Assembly: GCF_000802225.1 (NCBI RefSeq)
Contig: NZ_JTDI01000006.1
Span: 186,001 to 250,000, forward strand
Reading direction: 5' to 3'
Length of the DNA: 64,000 nt
From: Novosphingobium malaysiense
GTDB lineage: Bacteria > Pseudomonadota > Alphaproteobacteria > Sphingomonadales > Sphingomonadaceae
Part shown: positions 52,301 to 60,144 of the stretch, one piece after another
How positions within the stretch are numbered: the first letter of the stretch is position 1
How the letters are laid out: every line of letters starts with the position of its first letter
The notes under the pieces: model-generated
What the model was told of the DNA's origin: nothing
The model's database searches: none
The model's input: the letters and a program-made list of their open reading frames with translations, nothing else
Made by a program: the position numbers and the translations under genes

Positions 52301-52923
52301 GCATGGAAGGCCCCGGCGGCTACCAGCTGTTCGGCCGGACCATCCAGGTCTGGAACACCTATCGCCAGACCGAGGCCTTCACGGAGGGCAAACCCTGGCT
52401 GCTGCGTTTCTTCGACCAGATCCGGTTCTATCCGGTGAGCGCCGAGGATCTGACCGACTGGCGCCGCGAGTTTCCGAACGGCCGCCGCTCGATCCGGATC
52501 GAGCCTTCCGAATTCCGGCTTGCCGACTATCGGGCCTTCCTGGCCGAGAACGCGGATTCGATTGCCGCGTTCGAGGCACGGCGCCAGGCCGCCTTCGACG
52601 AGGAGCGCGCCGAATGGCAGCGCCGCGGTGAATTCGATCGCATCACGGAACCGGAGACCGCCGACGAAGCGCAGGCCATCGCCATCGACATCCCGGACGG
52701 GGCCCACGTCGTCGAGGCGCCTTACGGCGGAATCGTCTCGAAGCTGCTCGTCGCCCCAGGCGACGAGATCAAGGCCGGCGACCGGATCGCCGTGATCGAG
52801 GCGATGAAGATGGAATCGTCGGTCGAAAGCCCGGGCGAGGGCACGGTCGCAGCACTTTACATGCAGGAAGGAAAATCATTGCAACCCGGGGCACCGATGC
52901 TGGCACTGACGAGGCGCGCATGA
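49327..52923 (+). CDS. uca: biotin-dependent urea/guanidine carboxylase
   Basis: A 1198-residue multidomain enzyme in the order biotin carboxylase (1-450: LIANRGAIATRIIRTLR, KATAGGGGIGMRV, EMNTRLQVEHGVTE), carboxyltransferase (about 460-1090: TVQDWPGRQRYWAVGVPPSG, GIGGAYMCIYGMEGPGGYQL) and C-terminal biotin carrier (EAMKMES, Lys biotinylated). It carboxylates urea to allophanate or guanidine to carboxyguanidine with ATP and bicarbonate. Such enzymes linked to DUF1989 proteins are now mostly seen as guanidine carboxylases; that is family knowledge, not visible here. ATG 49327 overlaps the upstream stop; its own stop overlaps atzF. Confidence 0.94.
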   Translation: MSFDTVLIANRGAIATRIIRTLRQMGLRSVAVYSEADEGSMHVSQADEAVCIGGARASDSYLNIEAIIEAARRTNAGAIHPGYGFLAENVEFAEACEAAGIAFIGPTTDNIRTFGLKHSARALAAAHEVPLAPGTELLTDEAEAVRAAREIGYPVMLKATAGGGGIGMRVCETEADLREGFASVVRQGMSNFGDAGVFLERFVRRARHIEVQLFGDGDGRIMALGERDCSLQRRNQKVVEEAPAPLLPEHVRSALIAAAVRLGEAARYRSAGTVEFLYDAEREQFFFLEMNTRLQVEHGVTEAVMGIDLVEWMVRGAAGDFGFLNGDAPTPQGHSVQMRLYAEDPSLDYRPTSGILTNVEFPADIRIETWCAPGSEITSWYDPMLAKLIVHAPTRAEAVRAAQAALDESRVDGIETNLRWLREVTRSPEFVSGQVSTRVLDAITYEPRGVRVIAGGTATTVQDWPGRQRYWAVGVPPSGPMDDQSFRLGNRLLGNPEGTAGLEVTVTGPTLAFTAPARICLMGADFGATLDGEPAARGVPINVEAGQTLAMGRATGGGMRGYVLFAGGLDIAPYLGSCSTFELGQFGGHAARRLLAGDTLHLGDQPTEAVLSGTELPEIGNEWTLRVLYGPHGAPDFFTEEDIETIVSAEWQVHYNSNRTGVRLIGPKPHWARTDGGEAGLHPSNIHDNAYAIGAVDFTGDMPIILGPDGPSLGGFVCPFVVIAADRWKIGQLAPGDKLRFAPVDIDDAATADMSQRDLVATGRPSAPLPPRDVTILSPILSEIAEGPSRPRTVYRQQGDRNILVEYGPIVLDVELRIRVHALMTELERLALPGIIDIVPGIRSLQVHFDGDVMDQRAALAALIDAEERLGDLEDFSIPSRIVHLPLSWRDPATIETIQKYMGAVRADAPWCPDNIEFIRRINGLPDADAVENLIFDANYLVFGLGDVYLGAPVATPVDPRHRLVTTKYNPARTWTPPNVVGIGGAYMCIYGMEGPGGYQLFGRTIQVWNTYRQTEAFTEGKPWLLRFFDQIRFYPVSAEDLTDWRREFPNGRRSIRIEPSEFRLADYRAFLAENADSIAAFEARRQAAFDEERAEWQRRGEFDRITEPETADEAQAIAIDIPDGAHVVEAPYGGIVSKLLVAPGDEIKAGDRIAVIEAMKMESSVESPGEGTVAALYMQEGKSLQPGAPMLALTRRA

Positions 52924-54689
52924 TGACGCTCGACCGTCGCAGCGCGACCGAGATCGCATCCGCCGTCAACGCAGGACGGACCAGTGCCGTCGCTGTGGCC
53001 GAGGAGACTCTCGCACGCGCCCTGGCCTACGACGCCATCCAGCCGCAAATCTGGATCAGCCGGGCAACGCAGGAGGAATTCCTGGCTGCGGCCGGCGCCG
53101 TCGATGCGCGTATCGCCGCCGGCGAGACCCTGCCGCTGGCCGGCGTCCCCTTCGCCGCGAAGGACAACATCGACGTCGCAGGCTTCGAAACCACTGCGGC
53201 CTGTCCCGACTTCGCTTACCGGCCCGAAGCCTCGGCCGGGGTGATCGAGCGCCTGACCGCTGCCGGAGCCCTCTGTCTCGGAAAGACCAACCTCGACCAG
53301 TTCGCGACCGGCCTCAACGGCTCGCGCAGCCCCTATGGCATTCCCCGCAACGCCTACAACCTGGCCTACGTCAGCGGCGGGTCCAGTTCGGGATCGTCGG
53401 TTGCCGTGGCGGCGGGCCTCGTGCCGTTCGCCCTGGGAACCGACACGGCGGGATCGGGCCGCGTCCCGGCCGCCTTCAATCACCTGATCGGATTGAAGCC
53501 CAGCAAGGGCCGCTGGAGCACGCGCGGCCTCGTGCCCGCGTGCAGGACCCTGGACTGCATTACCGTGTTTACCGACGACACGGCGGACGCCCGGTTGGTG
53601 GACGCCGTGATCGCGGGCTTCGACCCGGACGATCCCTTCTCCAAGGCGCTGGCCGACCGGCCGCTGACGCCGAAGACCATTGGGGTACCGCGCCGCGATC
53701 AGCGGGCCTTCTTCGGCGATATCGAATCCGAATACCTCTACGACCGGGCGCTGGAAAAGCTCGCTCGACTGGGCGAGATCGTCGAGATCGACTACGCCCC
53801 CCTGCAGGAAGCGGCCCTGCTGCTCTACGGCGGGCCCTGGGTGGCGGAACGCACGGCCGCCATGGCGGAAATCCTTTCCGACAACCCGGACGCAGTGGAC
53901 CCGACCGTTCGCGAGGTCGTCGAAAAGGGTATCCCGATGACCGCCGTCGACCTGTTCAACGGCATCTATCGTCTTGCCGAACTCAAGCGCTATGCGGACA
54001 CGCTGTGGACCGGGATCGACATGATGGCGTTCCCGACCACCGGGACGACGTACCGGGTTGCGGAAATGCTCGCGGCGCCGGTCGCGCTCAACAGCAACCT
54101 CGGCGCCTACACCAATTTCGTGAACCTGCTCGACATGTCGGCGCTTGCCGTGCCTGCCGGGATTCGCGCCAATGCCACAGGCTTCGGCATAACCCTCATC
54201 GGCCCGGCCGATGCCGACCGCGCCCTGCTGGATGCGGCCGATGCCTATCTTTCGCTTGCCGATCTTCCATCTCCGCCGCCGCTCGACCTGGAGGGAAAAA
54301 TGCAGACCGTGAAACTCGCCGTCGTCGGCGCGCACCTGAAGGACATGCCCCTCCACTGGCAGCTCACTTCGCGCGACGCGAAGTTCGTGGGAGCCTTCGA
54401 GACGGCACCCAGCTACCGGCTCTATGCCATGGCCGACAGTGTCCCCCCCAAGCCGGCGCTCGTCTACAGCGAGGACGGCGCCGGGATTCCCGTGGAGGTC
54501 TATGAACTGGGCGTCGCCGAGTTCGGAAGCTTCGTGGCCGAAGTCCCCCCTCCCCTCGCGATCGGCACCGTGACGCTTGCCGACGGAACCAGCGTGAAGG
54601 GCTTCGTTTCCGAACCGCGCGCCACTGAAGGCGCGCAGGACATCACCGACCTGGGCGGATGGCGCGCCTACATCGCGCAGCTCGCCTAA
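52920..54689 (+). CDS. atzF: allophanate hydrolase
   Basis: A 589-residue amidase-signature enzyme with a C-terminal extension. The Ser-cisSer-Lys triad is visible: Lys in PFAAKDNIDVAG and the serine pair in YVSGGSSSGSSVAVAAGL, then GTDTAGSGRVPAAFN. The C-terminal domain (from about residue 465: KLAVVGAHLKDMPLHWQL) is the decarboxylating part seen in AtzF-type enzymes. It splits allophanate to CO2 and ammonia. ATG 52920 overlaps the carboxylase stop (an ATGATG start, so 52923 is possible). Completes the nitrogen-releasing pathway. Confidence 0.95.
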   Translation: MMTLDRRSATEIASAVNAGRTSAVAVAEETLARALAYDAIQPQIWISRATQEEFLAAAGAVDARIAAGETLPLAGVPFAAKDNIDVAGFETTAACPDFAYRPEASAGVIERLTAAGALCLGKTNLDQFATGLNGSRSPYGIPRNAYNLAYVSGGSSSGSSVAVAAGLVPFALGTDTAGSGRVPAAFNHLIGLKPSKGRWSTRGLVPACRTLDCITVFTDDTADARLVDAVIAGFDPDDPFSKALADRPLTPKTIGVPRRDQRAFFGDIESEYLYDRALEKLARLGEIVEIDYAPLQEAALLLYGGPWVAERTAAMAEILSDNPDAVDPTVREVVEKGIPMTAVDLFNGIYRLAELKRYADTLWTGIDMMAFPTTGTTYRVAEMLAAPVALNSNLGAYTNFVNLLDMSALAVPAGIRANATGFGITLIGPADADRALLDAADAYLSLADLPSPPPLDLEGKMQTVKLAVVGAHLKDMPLHWQLTSRDAKFVGAFETAPSYRLYAMADSVPPKPALVYSEDGAGIPVEVYELGVAEFGSFVAEVPPPLAIGTVTLADGTSVKGFVSEPRATEGAQDITDLGGWRAYIAQLA

Positions 54690-54733
54690 GCCTTTCGCCG
54701 GACCCGGCAGCAGCAAGACCGAAGAGGGAAAAG

Positions 54734-55672
54734 ATGAATAAGCTCAAGCTCATGTCGCTTACCGCCACGGCCGGCCTTGCCGCTCTCTCCCAGCCCGCCT
54801 TTGCAGAAGGCGAGGAAGTCATCACCGTACCCGGTTTTGCGGATTTCCTCGCTGTCGACGGCGACACCGTCTGGACCACCAACAAGGGCCGCGTCGAAGT
54901 CTGGTCGCGGTACGGCAAGTTGGGCGAAGTCGCGCTGGCGCGTCCCTGCGGCACCATGGCCATTTCGCACGGCTCGCTCTGGGTAGCCGAATGCACCGAA
55001 GGCACGCTCAACCGGATCAATATCCGCACTTCGGAGCTCGTCACCACGATCGCCACCGGAATTGCCAACCCCAAGGGCGAGCTCAATGTCGTGGCCGGCG
55101 CCGGCTCGGTCTGGGTGGCTAGCGACAACCAGGGCGTGGTTTCGCGTATCGATCCCGAAAGCAACGAAGTCATCGCCACCGTGAAGGTCGATCCCGGCAC
55201 GTGGTACCTGGCGTATGGATACGGCTCCGTCTGGGCCGTGAGCGCCGAAAAGCAGACGCTGCAGCGCATCGATCCTGAAACCGACACCGTCGTCGGCAAG
55301 ACACCGCTGGGCACCGAGCCCGGCTTTCTCGTCGCCGGAGCCGGCGCGGTCTGGGTGCAGGAGCAGGGCGACGGCACGGTCGCCCGGATCGACTACGAGA
55401 GCGGCGAAGTCACCGACCGCATCAAGGTTGGTGACAACCTGAAATGGGGCGATATCGATACCGGTGGCGGCAAGGTCTGGCTGCGCACAACCGATGATCA
55501 GGTGTTCGTGGTGATTGACAGCGAGACCCTCCAGATTGACGCGCGCATGGGCAAAGCCTCGGGAAGCGGAGCCCTGCGCTACACCCGTGACGGCGTTTGG
55601 ACCACGGAACATGACCTGCACACCCTGACCTGGTGGCCAAAGTCCATGCTGGCGGAAAAGACGGAAGACTAG
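54734..55672 (+). CDS. secreted YncE/YVTN-like beta-propeller protein
   Basis: A 312-residue protein with a signal peptide (residues 1-24, QPAFAEG) and about seven short repeats, each with SVWVA-like strands and a RIDPES/INIRTSE turn: GSLWVAECTEGTLNRIN, GSVWVASDNQGVVSRIDPES, GSVWAVSAEKQTLQRIDPET, GAVWVQEQGDGTVARIDYES. This is the YVTN/YncE or quinoprotein-like propeller layout, often a binding scaffold. No catalytic residues can be named. AGAGGGAAAAG precedes ATG 54734. It follows atzF on the same strand by 44 bases; its role beside the carboxylase is unknown. Confidence 0.8.
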   Translation: MNKLKLMSLTATAGLAALSQPAFAEGEEVITVPGFADFLAVDGDTVWTTNKGRVEVWSRYGKLGEVALARPCGTMAISHGSLWVAECTEGTLNRINIRTSELVTTIATGIANPKGELNVVAGAGSVWVASDNQGVVSRIDPESNEVIATVKVDPGTWYLAYGYGSVWAVSAEKQTLQRIDPETDTVVGKTPLGTEPGFLVAGAGAVWVQEQGDGTVARIDYESGEVTDRIKVGDNLKWGDIDTGGGKVWLRTTDDQVFVVIDSETLQIDARMGKASGSGALRYTRDGVWTTEHDLHTLTWWPKSMLAEKTED

Positions 55673-55899
55673 CTATCGCGAAGCCCGCGGGCTTCCATCG
55701 CTGGCGCTCCCGCAGACGATCGCCGCGCCATGGGGCGCGGAAAACAAGCGCTTGCCCTCCTTGCGAATGGCAGCGCCGGCCGCGGCGCCATTCGATCCGA
55801 GGCATTTCCTATCCGAGTCCAATGCCCTACGATGCCCGCAAGCGGCATTGTCGCCCCGGACGGCGCGTATCCCGGACCGGGAAAACGAGGAGAACATGC

Positions 55900-56229
55900 A
55901 TGTTCATCGCCATGAACCGCTTTCAGGTCTTGCGAGGTGAGGAAGAGGCTTTCGAGACGGTCTGGAAAAGCCGCGAGAGCCATCTGGATGAAGTGCCCGG
56001 CTTTATCGAGTTTCACCTGCTTCGCGGGCCCGAGGCAGAAGACCACACGTTGTTTGCATCGCATACCGTCTGGCGTTCGAAGTCCGATTTCGAGGCCTGG
56101 ACCACTTCGGATGCCTTCCGCAAGGCGCATGCAGGCGCCGGCGGCCACAAGCCGTTATACCTCGGCCCGCCGAAGTTCGAGGGCTTCGAGGTCATCCAGA
56201 CCGTCGGCGCGGCGCATTCCGGCGGCTGA
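55900..56229 (+). CDS. ABM-domain monooxygenase (IsdG/HmoA-like)
   Basis: A 109-residue dimeric alpha+beta barrel protein. FIAMNRFQVLRGEEEAFETV, HLDEVPGFIEFHLLRG and FASHTVWRSKSDFEAWTTS are the pattern of antibiotic-biosynthesis monooxygenases; the variant with W-R and a downstream His (AFRKAHAGAGG) resembles IsdG/HmoA-type haem-degrading proteins. Start ATG 55900, with GAGGAG upstream. Next to a truncated haemoglobin gene 37 bases downstream, so haem or O2 handling is plausible. A 227-base gap separates it from the propeller gene. Confidence 0.85.
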   Translation: MFIAMNRFQVLRGEEEAFETVWKSRESHLDEVPGFIEFHLLRGPEAEDHTLFASHTVWRSKSDFEAWTTSDAFRKAHAGAGGHKPLYLGPPKFEGFEVIQTVGAAHSGG

Positions 56230-56266
56230 TCCCGGCTCTGGCAGGACAGCAACCGATCGAATCCGC

Positions 56267-56677
56267 ATGAACGAGACGAGTGCGACCTTGTTCGATCGCA
56301 TCGGTGGGGCGCCCACCGTCGATTGCCTCGTGGAAACGTTCTATGCCCAGATGGACAGCCTGCCCGAAGCCCGCTCCATCCGCGACATGCACGCTGCCGA
56401 TCTCACAGCAGTGAAGCGCGTGCTCAAGCGCTATCTCACGGAATGGCTGGGCGGCCCGAAGCTCTATTCGAGCGAGCGCGGCCATCCCCGCCTGAGGCGG
56501 CGGCACTTGCCATTCCCGATCGGGAATGCCGCCCGCGATGCCTGGATGCAGTGCATGGACGCCGCCCTCGTCGAAGCCGTGACAGACGAAGCTGCGCGGC
56601 AGGACATCCGCACGGCGCTCGCCAAATTGGCCGACTGGATGCGCAACCGGGAGGACAACGCGGACGTTCAGCTTTGA
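56267..56677 (+). CDS. truncated haemoglobin (group II-like)
   Basis: A 136-residue globin. N-terminal TLFDRIGGAPTVDCLVETFY is the usual truncated-globin start; the mid-helix LKRYLTEWLGGPKLYSSERG and HPRLRRRHLPFPIGNAARDAW contain the Trp/His region where the proximal His (HLPF) binds haem. Such proteins bind O2, NO or peroxide and often supply or protect oxygenases. It lies just after the ABM monooxygenase and near two di-iron oxygenase genes. Start ATG 56267 has only a weak ribosome site. Confidence 0.88.
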   Translation: MNETSATLFDRIGGAPTVDCLVETFYAQMDSLPEARSIRDMHAADLTAVKRVLKRYLTEWLGGPKLYSSERGHPRLRRRHLPFPIGNAARDAWMQCMDAALVEAVTDEAARQDIRTALAKLADWMRNREDNADVQL

Positions 56678-56746
56678 CGCACGTATCTGAACGCGCTTAC
56701 GATCTGCCCACCTACCCGGACCAGCCCCCCCCTTTCGCGCTACCCG

Positions 56747-57220
56747 TCAGGCCACGGGCCGCTCGCGGCCCGACATGGTGTTTCCGAGCAGGCTCTTGCG
56801 AAACTCCGACCTGATCAACCACGGCTCGAGTATGCGCCCGACCACGTACAGGAAGCTGAAGAAACCCGCGAAAACGAATGCCGGGGTCCGTGATTCCTCG
56901 AGCAGCCAGGCGATTCCCGAAAAGAAGAACGGCAAGGCGAAACAGAACAGCAGCGTGTTGCTGTTCAGGTCGTAAAGGAGAGTGGAGCTTGCGCCCTCGT
57001 CGGCAACCCTCAGCGTGCCGCGATTGAAGCTTGCCATCTTGTCCTGCGAGAGGGGATCCTTCTTGTTGAAGGTCAGCGTATCGCCATCGATCTCATAGGT
57101 CGTTCCTGCAGCCTGGAACAGGTGGTCGAGCTTTCCGAATGCTGTTGCCGGAGACTGTGGCGGATCGAGTGCCAGCGATCCGCGAACACGCCAGATCCGT
57201 TCGATGTAAGGCAAGTTCAC
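56747..57220 (-). CDS. small membrane protein of unknown function
   Basis: A 157-residue protein that I cannot assign to a family. Residues 1-90 are soluble (YEIDGDTLTFNKKDPLSQDK); two hydrophobic helices follow (about 90-106, LLFCFALPFFFSGIAWLL; and 113-128, PAFVFAGFFSFLYVVG). Start is GTG 57220, with GGAG nine bases upstream. It is convergent with the globin gene and lies downstream of oxygenase B on the same strand with a 100-base gap, so it may be co-transcribed with it and could assist it in the membrane (inference only). Confidence 0.75.
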   Translation of the reverse strand: MNLPYIERIWRVRGSLALDPPQSPATAFGKLDHLFQAAGTTYEIDGDTLTFNKKDPLSQDKMASFNRGTLRVADEGASSTLLYDLNSNTLLFCFALPFFFSGIAWLLEESRTPAFVFAGFFSFLYVVGRILEPWLIRSEFRKSLLGNTMSGRERPVA

Positions 57221-57323
57221 TCAAATTTTCTCCAGAAGAGCCTCACAAAAAGGCGCGAAGGTCCATCTCGCCCCGACCGGGCCGGGGCGAGAGAGAAAGA
57301 TCGAGCATCGCACAGGGCGTCGC

Positions 57324-58313
57324 TTATTCGGCCGGCACGGCGACCGGCTGCAGACGCCGCTGGATGAATGCCTTGGTCGACTTGTAGCCCTCGGTGAAGG
57401 GATAGGTCATCTGCTCGCGGATCGACATCCGACGCCCGCCTTCCATCCCGAGCAGCTCGGCCTCGCCGTCGACGCAGGTGCCGAACATGCGGTCGATGAT
57501 GATGTAGGTGCCCGAATAGTTGCTGCGGGTGGCTTCATAGTCCTGCGAGTGGTGCAGACTGTGATGCTCGGTCGTGTTGAACAGGAACCGCCACCAGCGC
57601 GGCGTATTGAAACGCACGTTGATGTGCTGGTAGGTTCCGACCGCCAGACCGATGGAGCCGGCAAGCAAAGCGGCCCGCGGCAGGAAGTCGAAGAACCCGC
57701 CGATGCCGAGCCCGATCAGGAAGAGCTCCACCGGATTGCCCACGGCGCCCTTGTTGATGTTCAGCTGGGTTATGTAGTGGTGGACCGAATGGGTCAGCCA
57801 GAGCGGATACCAGTTATGCATTCCGCGATGCATCCAGTACTGGCCGAAATCGAACATGAACGAGATCGCGAAGGCCTGCACCAGCAGCGGCATGCCCGTA
57901 AACCAGGTCAGCTTCTCCCAATCGCCCAGCTGTCGCACGGCCTCGGCGATGGCGTCGCTGCCGATATGCTTGCCGGCATATTTGACCAGAGTGTAGCTGA
58001 TGCCGACGTAGAAAAGGTCGGTGACGAGTTCCTTCCAGGTCAGCCGCCAGCTGGAGTGACGCGGATTCACCCATTCGAGGCCCAGCAGGAAGATCTTGAA
58101 CCCGACACCGATACCGATTGCCGTCGAAGCCTTGGCTATCGAATCGGGGGCGTACATCCAGAACGCGATCAGAGCGAACAGCACGGCAGGCTGGAAATAG
58201 GTGAAGAACATTCGCTTCACCGGGCCGCCTTCCACCTTGGGAAGGTTTTCCCACCCGATGGTGACCGGTGCGTCAGCGCCAATCACCCGTTTCCCTACCC
58301 GCACTCCATTCAT
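57324..58313 (-). CDS. sterol desaturase / fatty-acid hydroxylase family membrane oxygenase (B)
   Basis: A 329-residue paralogue of oxygenase A at 42114. Histidine boxes: HRGMH, HSVHH, and HHSLHH; membrane helices at the start (YFQPAVLFALIAFWMYAP) and middle (VQAFAISFMFDFGQYWMHR). It should be a di-iron O2-dependent hydroxylase or desaturase in the inner membrane. ATG 58313 follows CAGGGAAT. A 26-bp operator candidate of the NikR-like regulon and an extra half-site lie within 65 bases upstream, in the same orientation as at oxygenase A. Convergence of regulation suggests the two act with the carboxylase island. Confidence 0.9.
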   Translation of the reverse strand: MNGVRVGKRVIGADAPVTIGWENLPKVEGGPVKRMFFTYFQPAVLFALIAFWMYAPDSIAKASTAIGIGVGFKIFLLGLEWVNPRHSSWRLTWKELVTDLFYVGISYTLVKYAGKHIGSDAIAEAVRQLGDWEKLTWFTGMPLLVQAFAISFMFDFGQYWMHRGMHNWYPLWLTHSVHHYITQLNINKGAVGNPVELFLIGLGIGGFFDFLPRAALLAGSIGLAVGTYQHINVRFNTPRWWRFLFNTTEHHSLHHSQDYEATRSNYSGTYIIIDRMFGTCVDGEAELLGMEGGRRMSIREQMTYPFTEGYKSTKAFIQRRLQPVAVPAE

Positions 58314-58675
58314 ATTCCCTGCCCTCGTAATACCCAGCTACCTACCTCAGTAATACTTAATGAGAACATAGTAATACCATATATCCCGCCTGTCTACGCT
58401 TACGTGTGTGCAAGCGCACAAAACCTGCGAAGCCCTTGAATTCCAGCCAATCTTGTCACCTGCAGTCGGGCTCAGGGGCAGCCGGATGCTGCATGGGGCG
58501 CGACTTCGTAGCGGGCGCAGCCAATATGCGCCAGGCGTCCGCCTCGCTCGATGAGCGGCGCAAAGCGCCCCCACCTTCGCAATGCTCCGACGTCGGGCCG
58601 ACCCAATCGTTCGTGAAGCAACTCGACTTGCGCGTGGATATTTTGTCTACAGCGCAAGAACGGGAGGATGAGGCG
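58314..58675. other. 362-bp divergent intergenic region
   Basis: Contains three direct GTAATAC copies (58327, 58350, 58371), two of which form operator O5. The half next to the MaoC-like gene holds no clear gene; an in-frame upward extension of that gene to 58406 lacks a ribosome site. Confidence 0.6.
58351..58376. promoter_or_regulatory. NikR-like operator candidate O5 (oxygenase B)
   Basis: TAATAC-N14-GTAATA, the same arms and spacing as site O1 when both are read from the oxygenase side, 38 bases before the oxygenase B start codon. A further GTAATAC at 58327-58333 adds a third half-site about one to two helical turns away. Confidence 0.7.
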
Positions 58676-59548
58676 ATGGGGCAGTACGACCACCTGATCG
58701 GAGAGGAACTGGTCAGCGGCACATGGAGCTGGGAATCGGATCGCGCCCTGCTCTACGCCGTTGGCGTCGGCGCCGGGCTCGACGACGCGCAGAAGGAGCT
58801 GCACTTCACGACCGAAAACACGCCCGGCCAACCACAGCAAGTGATCCCAACCTTCGCCACCCTCATGGGGCTCAAAAGCGATTGGGTCGAGCGGCTGGGC
58901 TGGGTCAGCGAGGGCCTTAGCCCGGTGGGGATGGTCCATGGCGAGCAGGCGGTGACGCTGGCGCGCCCTCTGCCTGTCCGTGGCAGCGCCCGGCTGTCGA
59001 CAGTCCTGCGGGGCGTCTACGACAAGGGCTCGGGCGCGCTCGTCGTCAAGGAAACACGGCTTTCGCTTGCCGACACCGGCGAGTACCTCGGCTCCACGTT
59101 CATGCGCTTGTTCGCGCAGGGCAAGGGCGGATTCGGCGGGCCGCGTGCACCGGAGGGCGAGGTCCCTTGGGTTCATCCCGAGCGCGAGCCGGACGCGATC
59201 GTCTCGCTTCCGGTCGGTATCAACCAGTCGCTGATCTATCGGCTGTCGGGCGACCGCCATCCGCATGGGACCCAGGTTGGCCGTGCGCGACAGGATGGCT
59301 TCGAACGCCCCATCTTCTATGGTCTGGGTACGTTCGGTGTCGCATGCCGCGCGCTGCTGCGCGGCCTGTGCGATGGCGACGCAGCACAGTTCGGTCACAT
59401 GGAAGGACGCTTTTCGAAGCCGGTCTTCCCCGGCGACCGGCTCGACACCCTCATCTGGCGTACGATCGACGGCGCGCTTTACCAGGTGCTTGCCAATGGC
59501 GAACGGATCGTTCTGGATCGCGGACGCTTTCGCTATCTGAAAACCTGA
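58676..59548 (+). CDS. MaoC-like (hotdog) enoyl-CoA hydratase-type protein
   Basis: A 290-residue double hotdog protein. The first half has GVGAGLDDAQKELHFTTENTP hotdog-like structure and VIPTFATLMG; the second half holds the hydratase-2 motif YRLSGDRHPHGTQVG (Asp/His catalytic pair) and FGVACRALLRGLCDGD, then the FSKPVFPGDRLDTLIW end. It resembles peroxisomal-type (R)-specific enoyl-CoA hydratase 2 and would hydrate an enoyl-CoA. ATG 58676 follows GGGAGG. No CoA ligase or thiolase is next to it, so its pathway is unclear. Confidence 0.87.
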   Translation: MGQYDHLIGEELVSGTWSWESDRALLYAVGVGAGLDDAQKELHFTTENTPGQPQQVIPTFATLMGLKSDWVERLGWVSEGLSPVGMVHGEQAVTLARPLPVRGSARLSTVLRGVYDKGSGALVVKETRLSLADTGEYLGSTFMRLFAQGKGGFGGPRAPEGEVPWVHPEREPDAIVSLPVGINQSLIYRLSGDRHPHGTQVGRARQDGFERPIFYGLGTFGVACRALLRGLCDGDAAQFGHMEGRFSKPVFPGDRLDTLIWRTIDGALYQVLANGERIVLDRGRFRYLKT

Positions 59549-60144
59549 CCGCGCGGCCTTCGCTGCTGACCCCAGCGCCGCAACGGTAAGCTTCGGTGTC
59601 CCTTCACCGTTCTGTCACGTGGCCAAGCTGTCAAAAACTTCCGAGTACAAACATACGCTTCCGTATCTACTGTTGCACTTAACCGTAATTTCTAAATGAT
59701 GGGGCAGCGGAGCCAATGCCCTTCGGGTCGCCAGCCTCAATTTTTTGGGGTCCCGAAAGGCAGCCGTCGGTGGCGAGCCCTGATAAGCTTGGGCCTGTCA
59801 TCGACGGCATCTCCGGTCGTCGATGCCGGTGGCGCAGATTAGCGGGCTGCATGTCCGTGATGGCGGCGATGTCGGCACGTCCGAAAGGACCGTCAGGAAG
59901 ACGTCGTCGCGCAGCGTCGAGAGTTTTTTGCCAGTGAAGTTGGAATATGCCGAACAAGGGGACGAAAGCTTCCTCGATGCGGCGCCGAACGCGCGGCTCA
60001 TCGCTTCGTCCGGGCGCTGTTTGGCGAACCTGCACGGGGCGGCGGCCAAAGGTTGAATTCGCGCCGTCCTCACATATCTTTTCTGCCATTCTTGCAATCA
60101 ATTCGCAATAGCTATAAGCGCGCATCCTCGCAATAGGAGGATTC
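59549..60144. other. 596-bp intergenic region without a credible gene
   Basis: Several short frames cross it on both strands. The minus-strand frame 59679-60146 contains KTLDAARRRLPDGPFGRADI, faintly like a TetR-type N-terminus, but it has no good start, no ribosome site and a disordered remainder. The sequence may be a decayed regulator gene. The AT-rich part 59630-59700 probably belongs to a promoter region. Confidence 0.45.

Noticed and set aside
49039..52707. Long minus-strand open frame opposite the carboxylase gene
   Set aside because: Shadow of the biotin carboxylase gene: Arg/Gly/Asp-rich, no domains, no ribosome site.
59660..59695. Sixth TATTAC-N14-GTAATA-like site in the gap before the siderophore receptor
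   Set aside because: Only the GTAAT part of one arm fits; the left arm has three mismatches, so it is not separable from chance.
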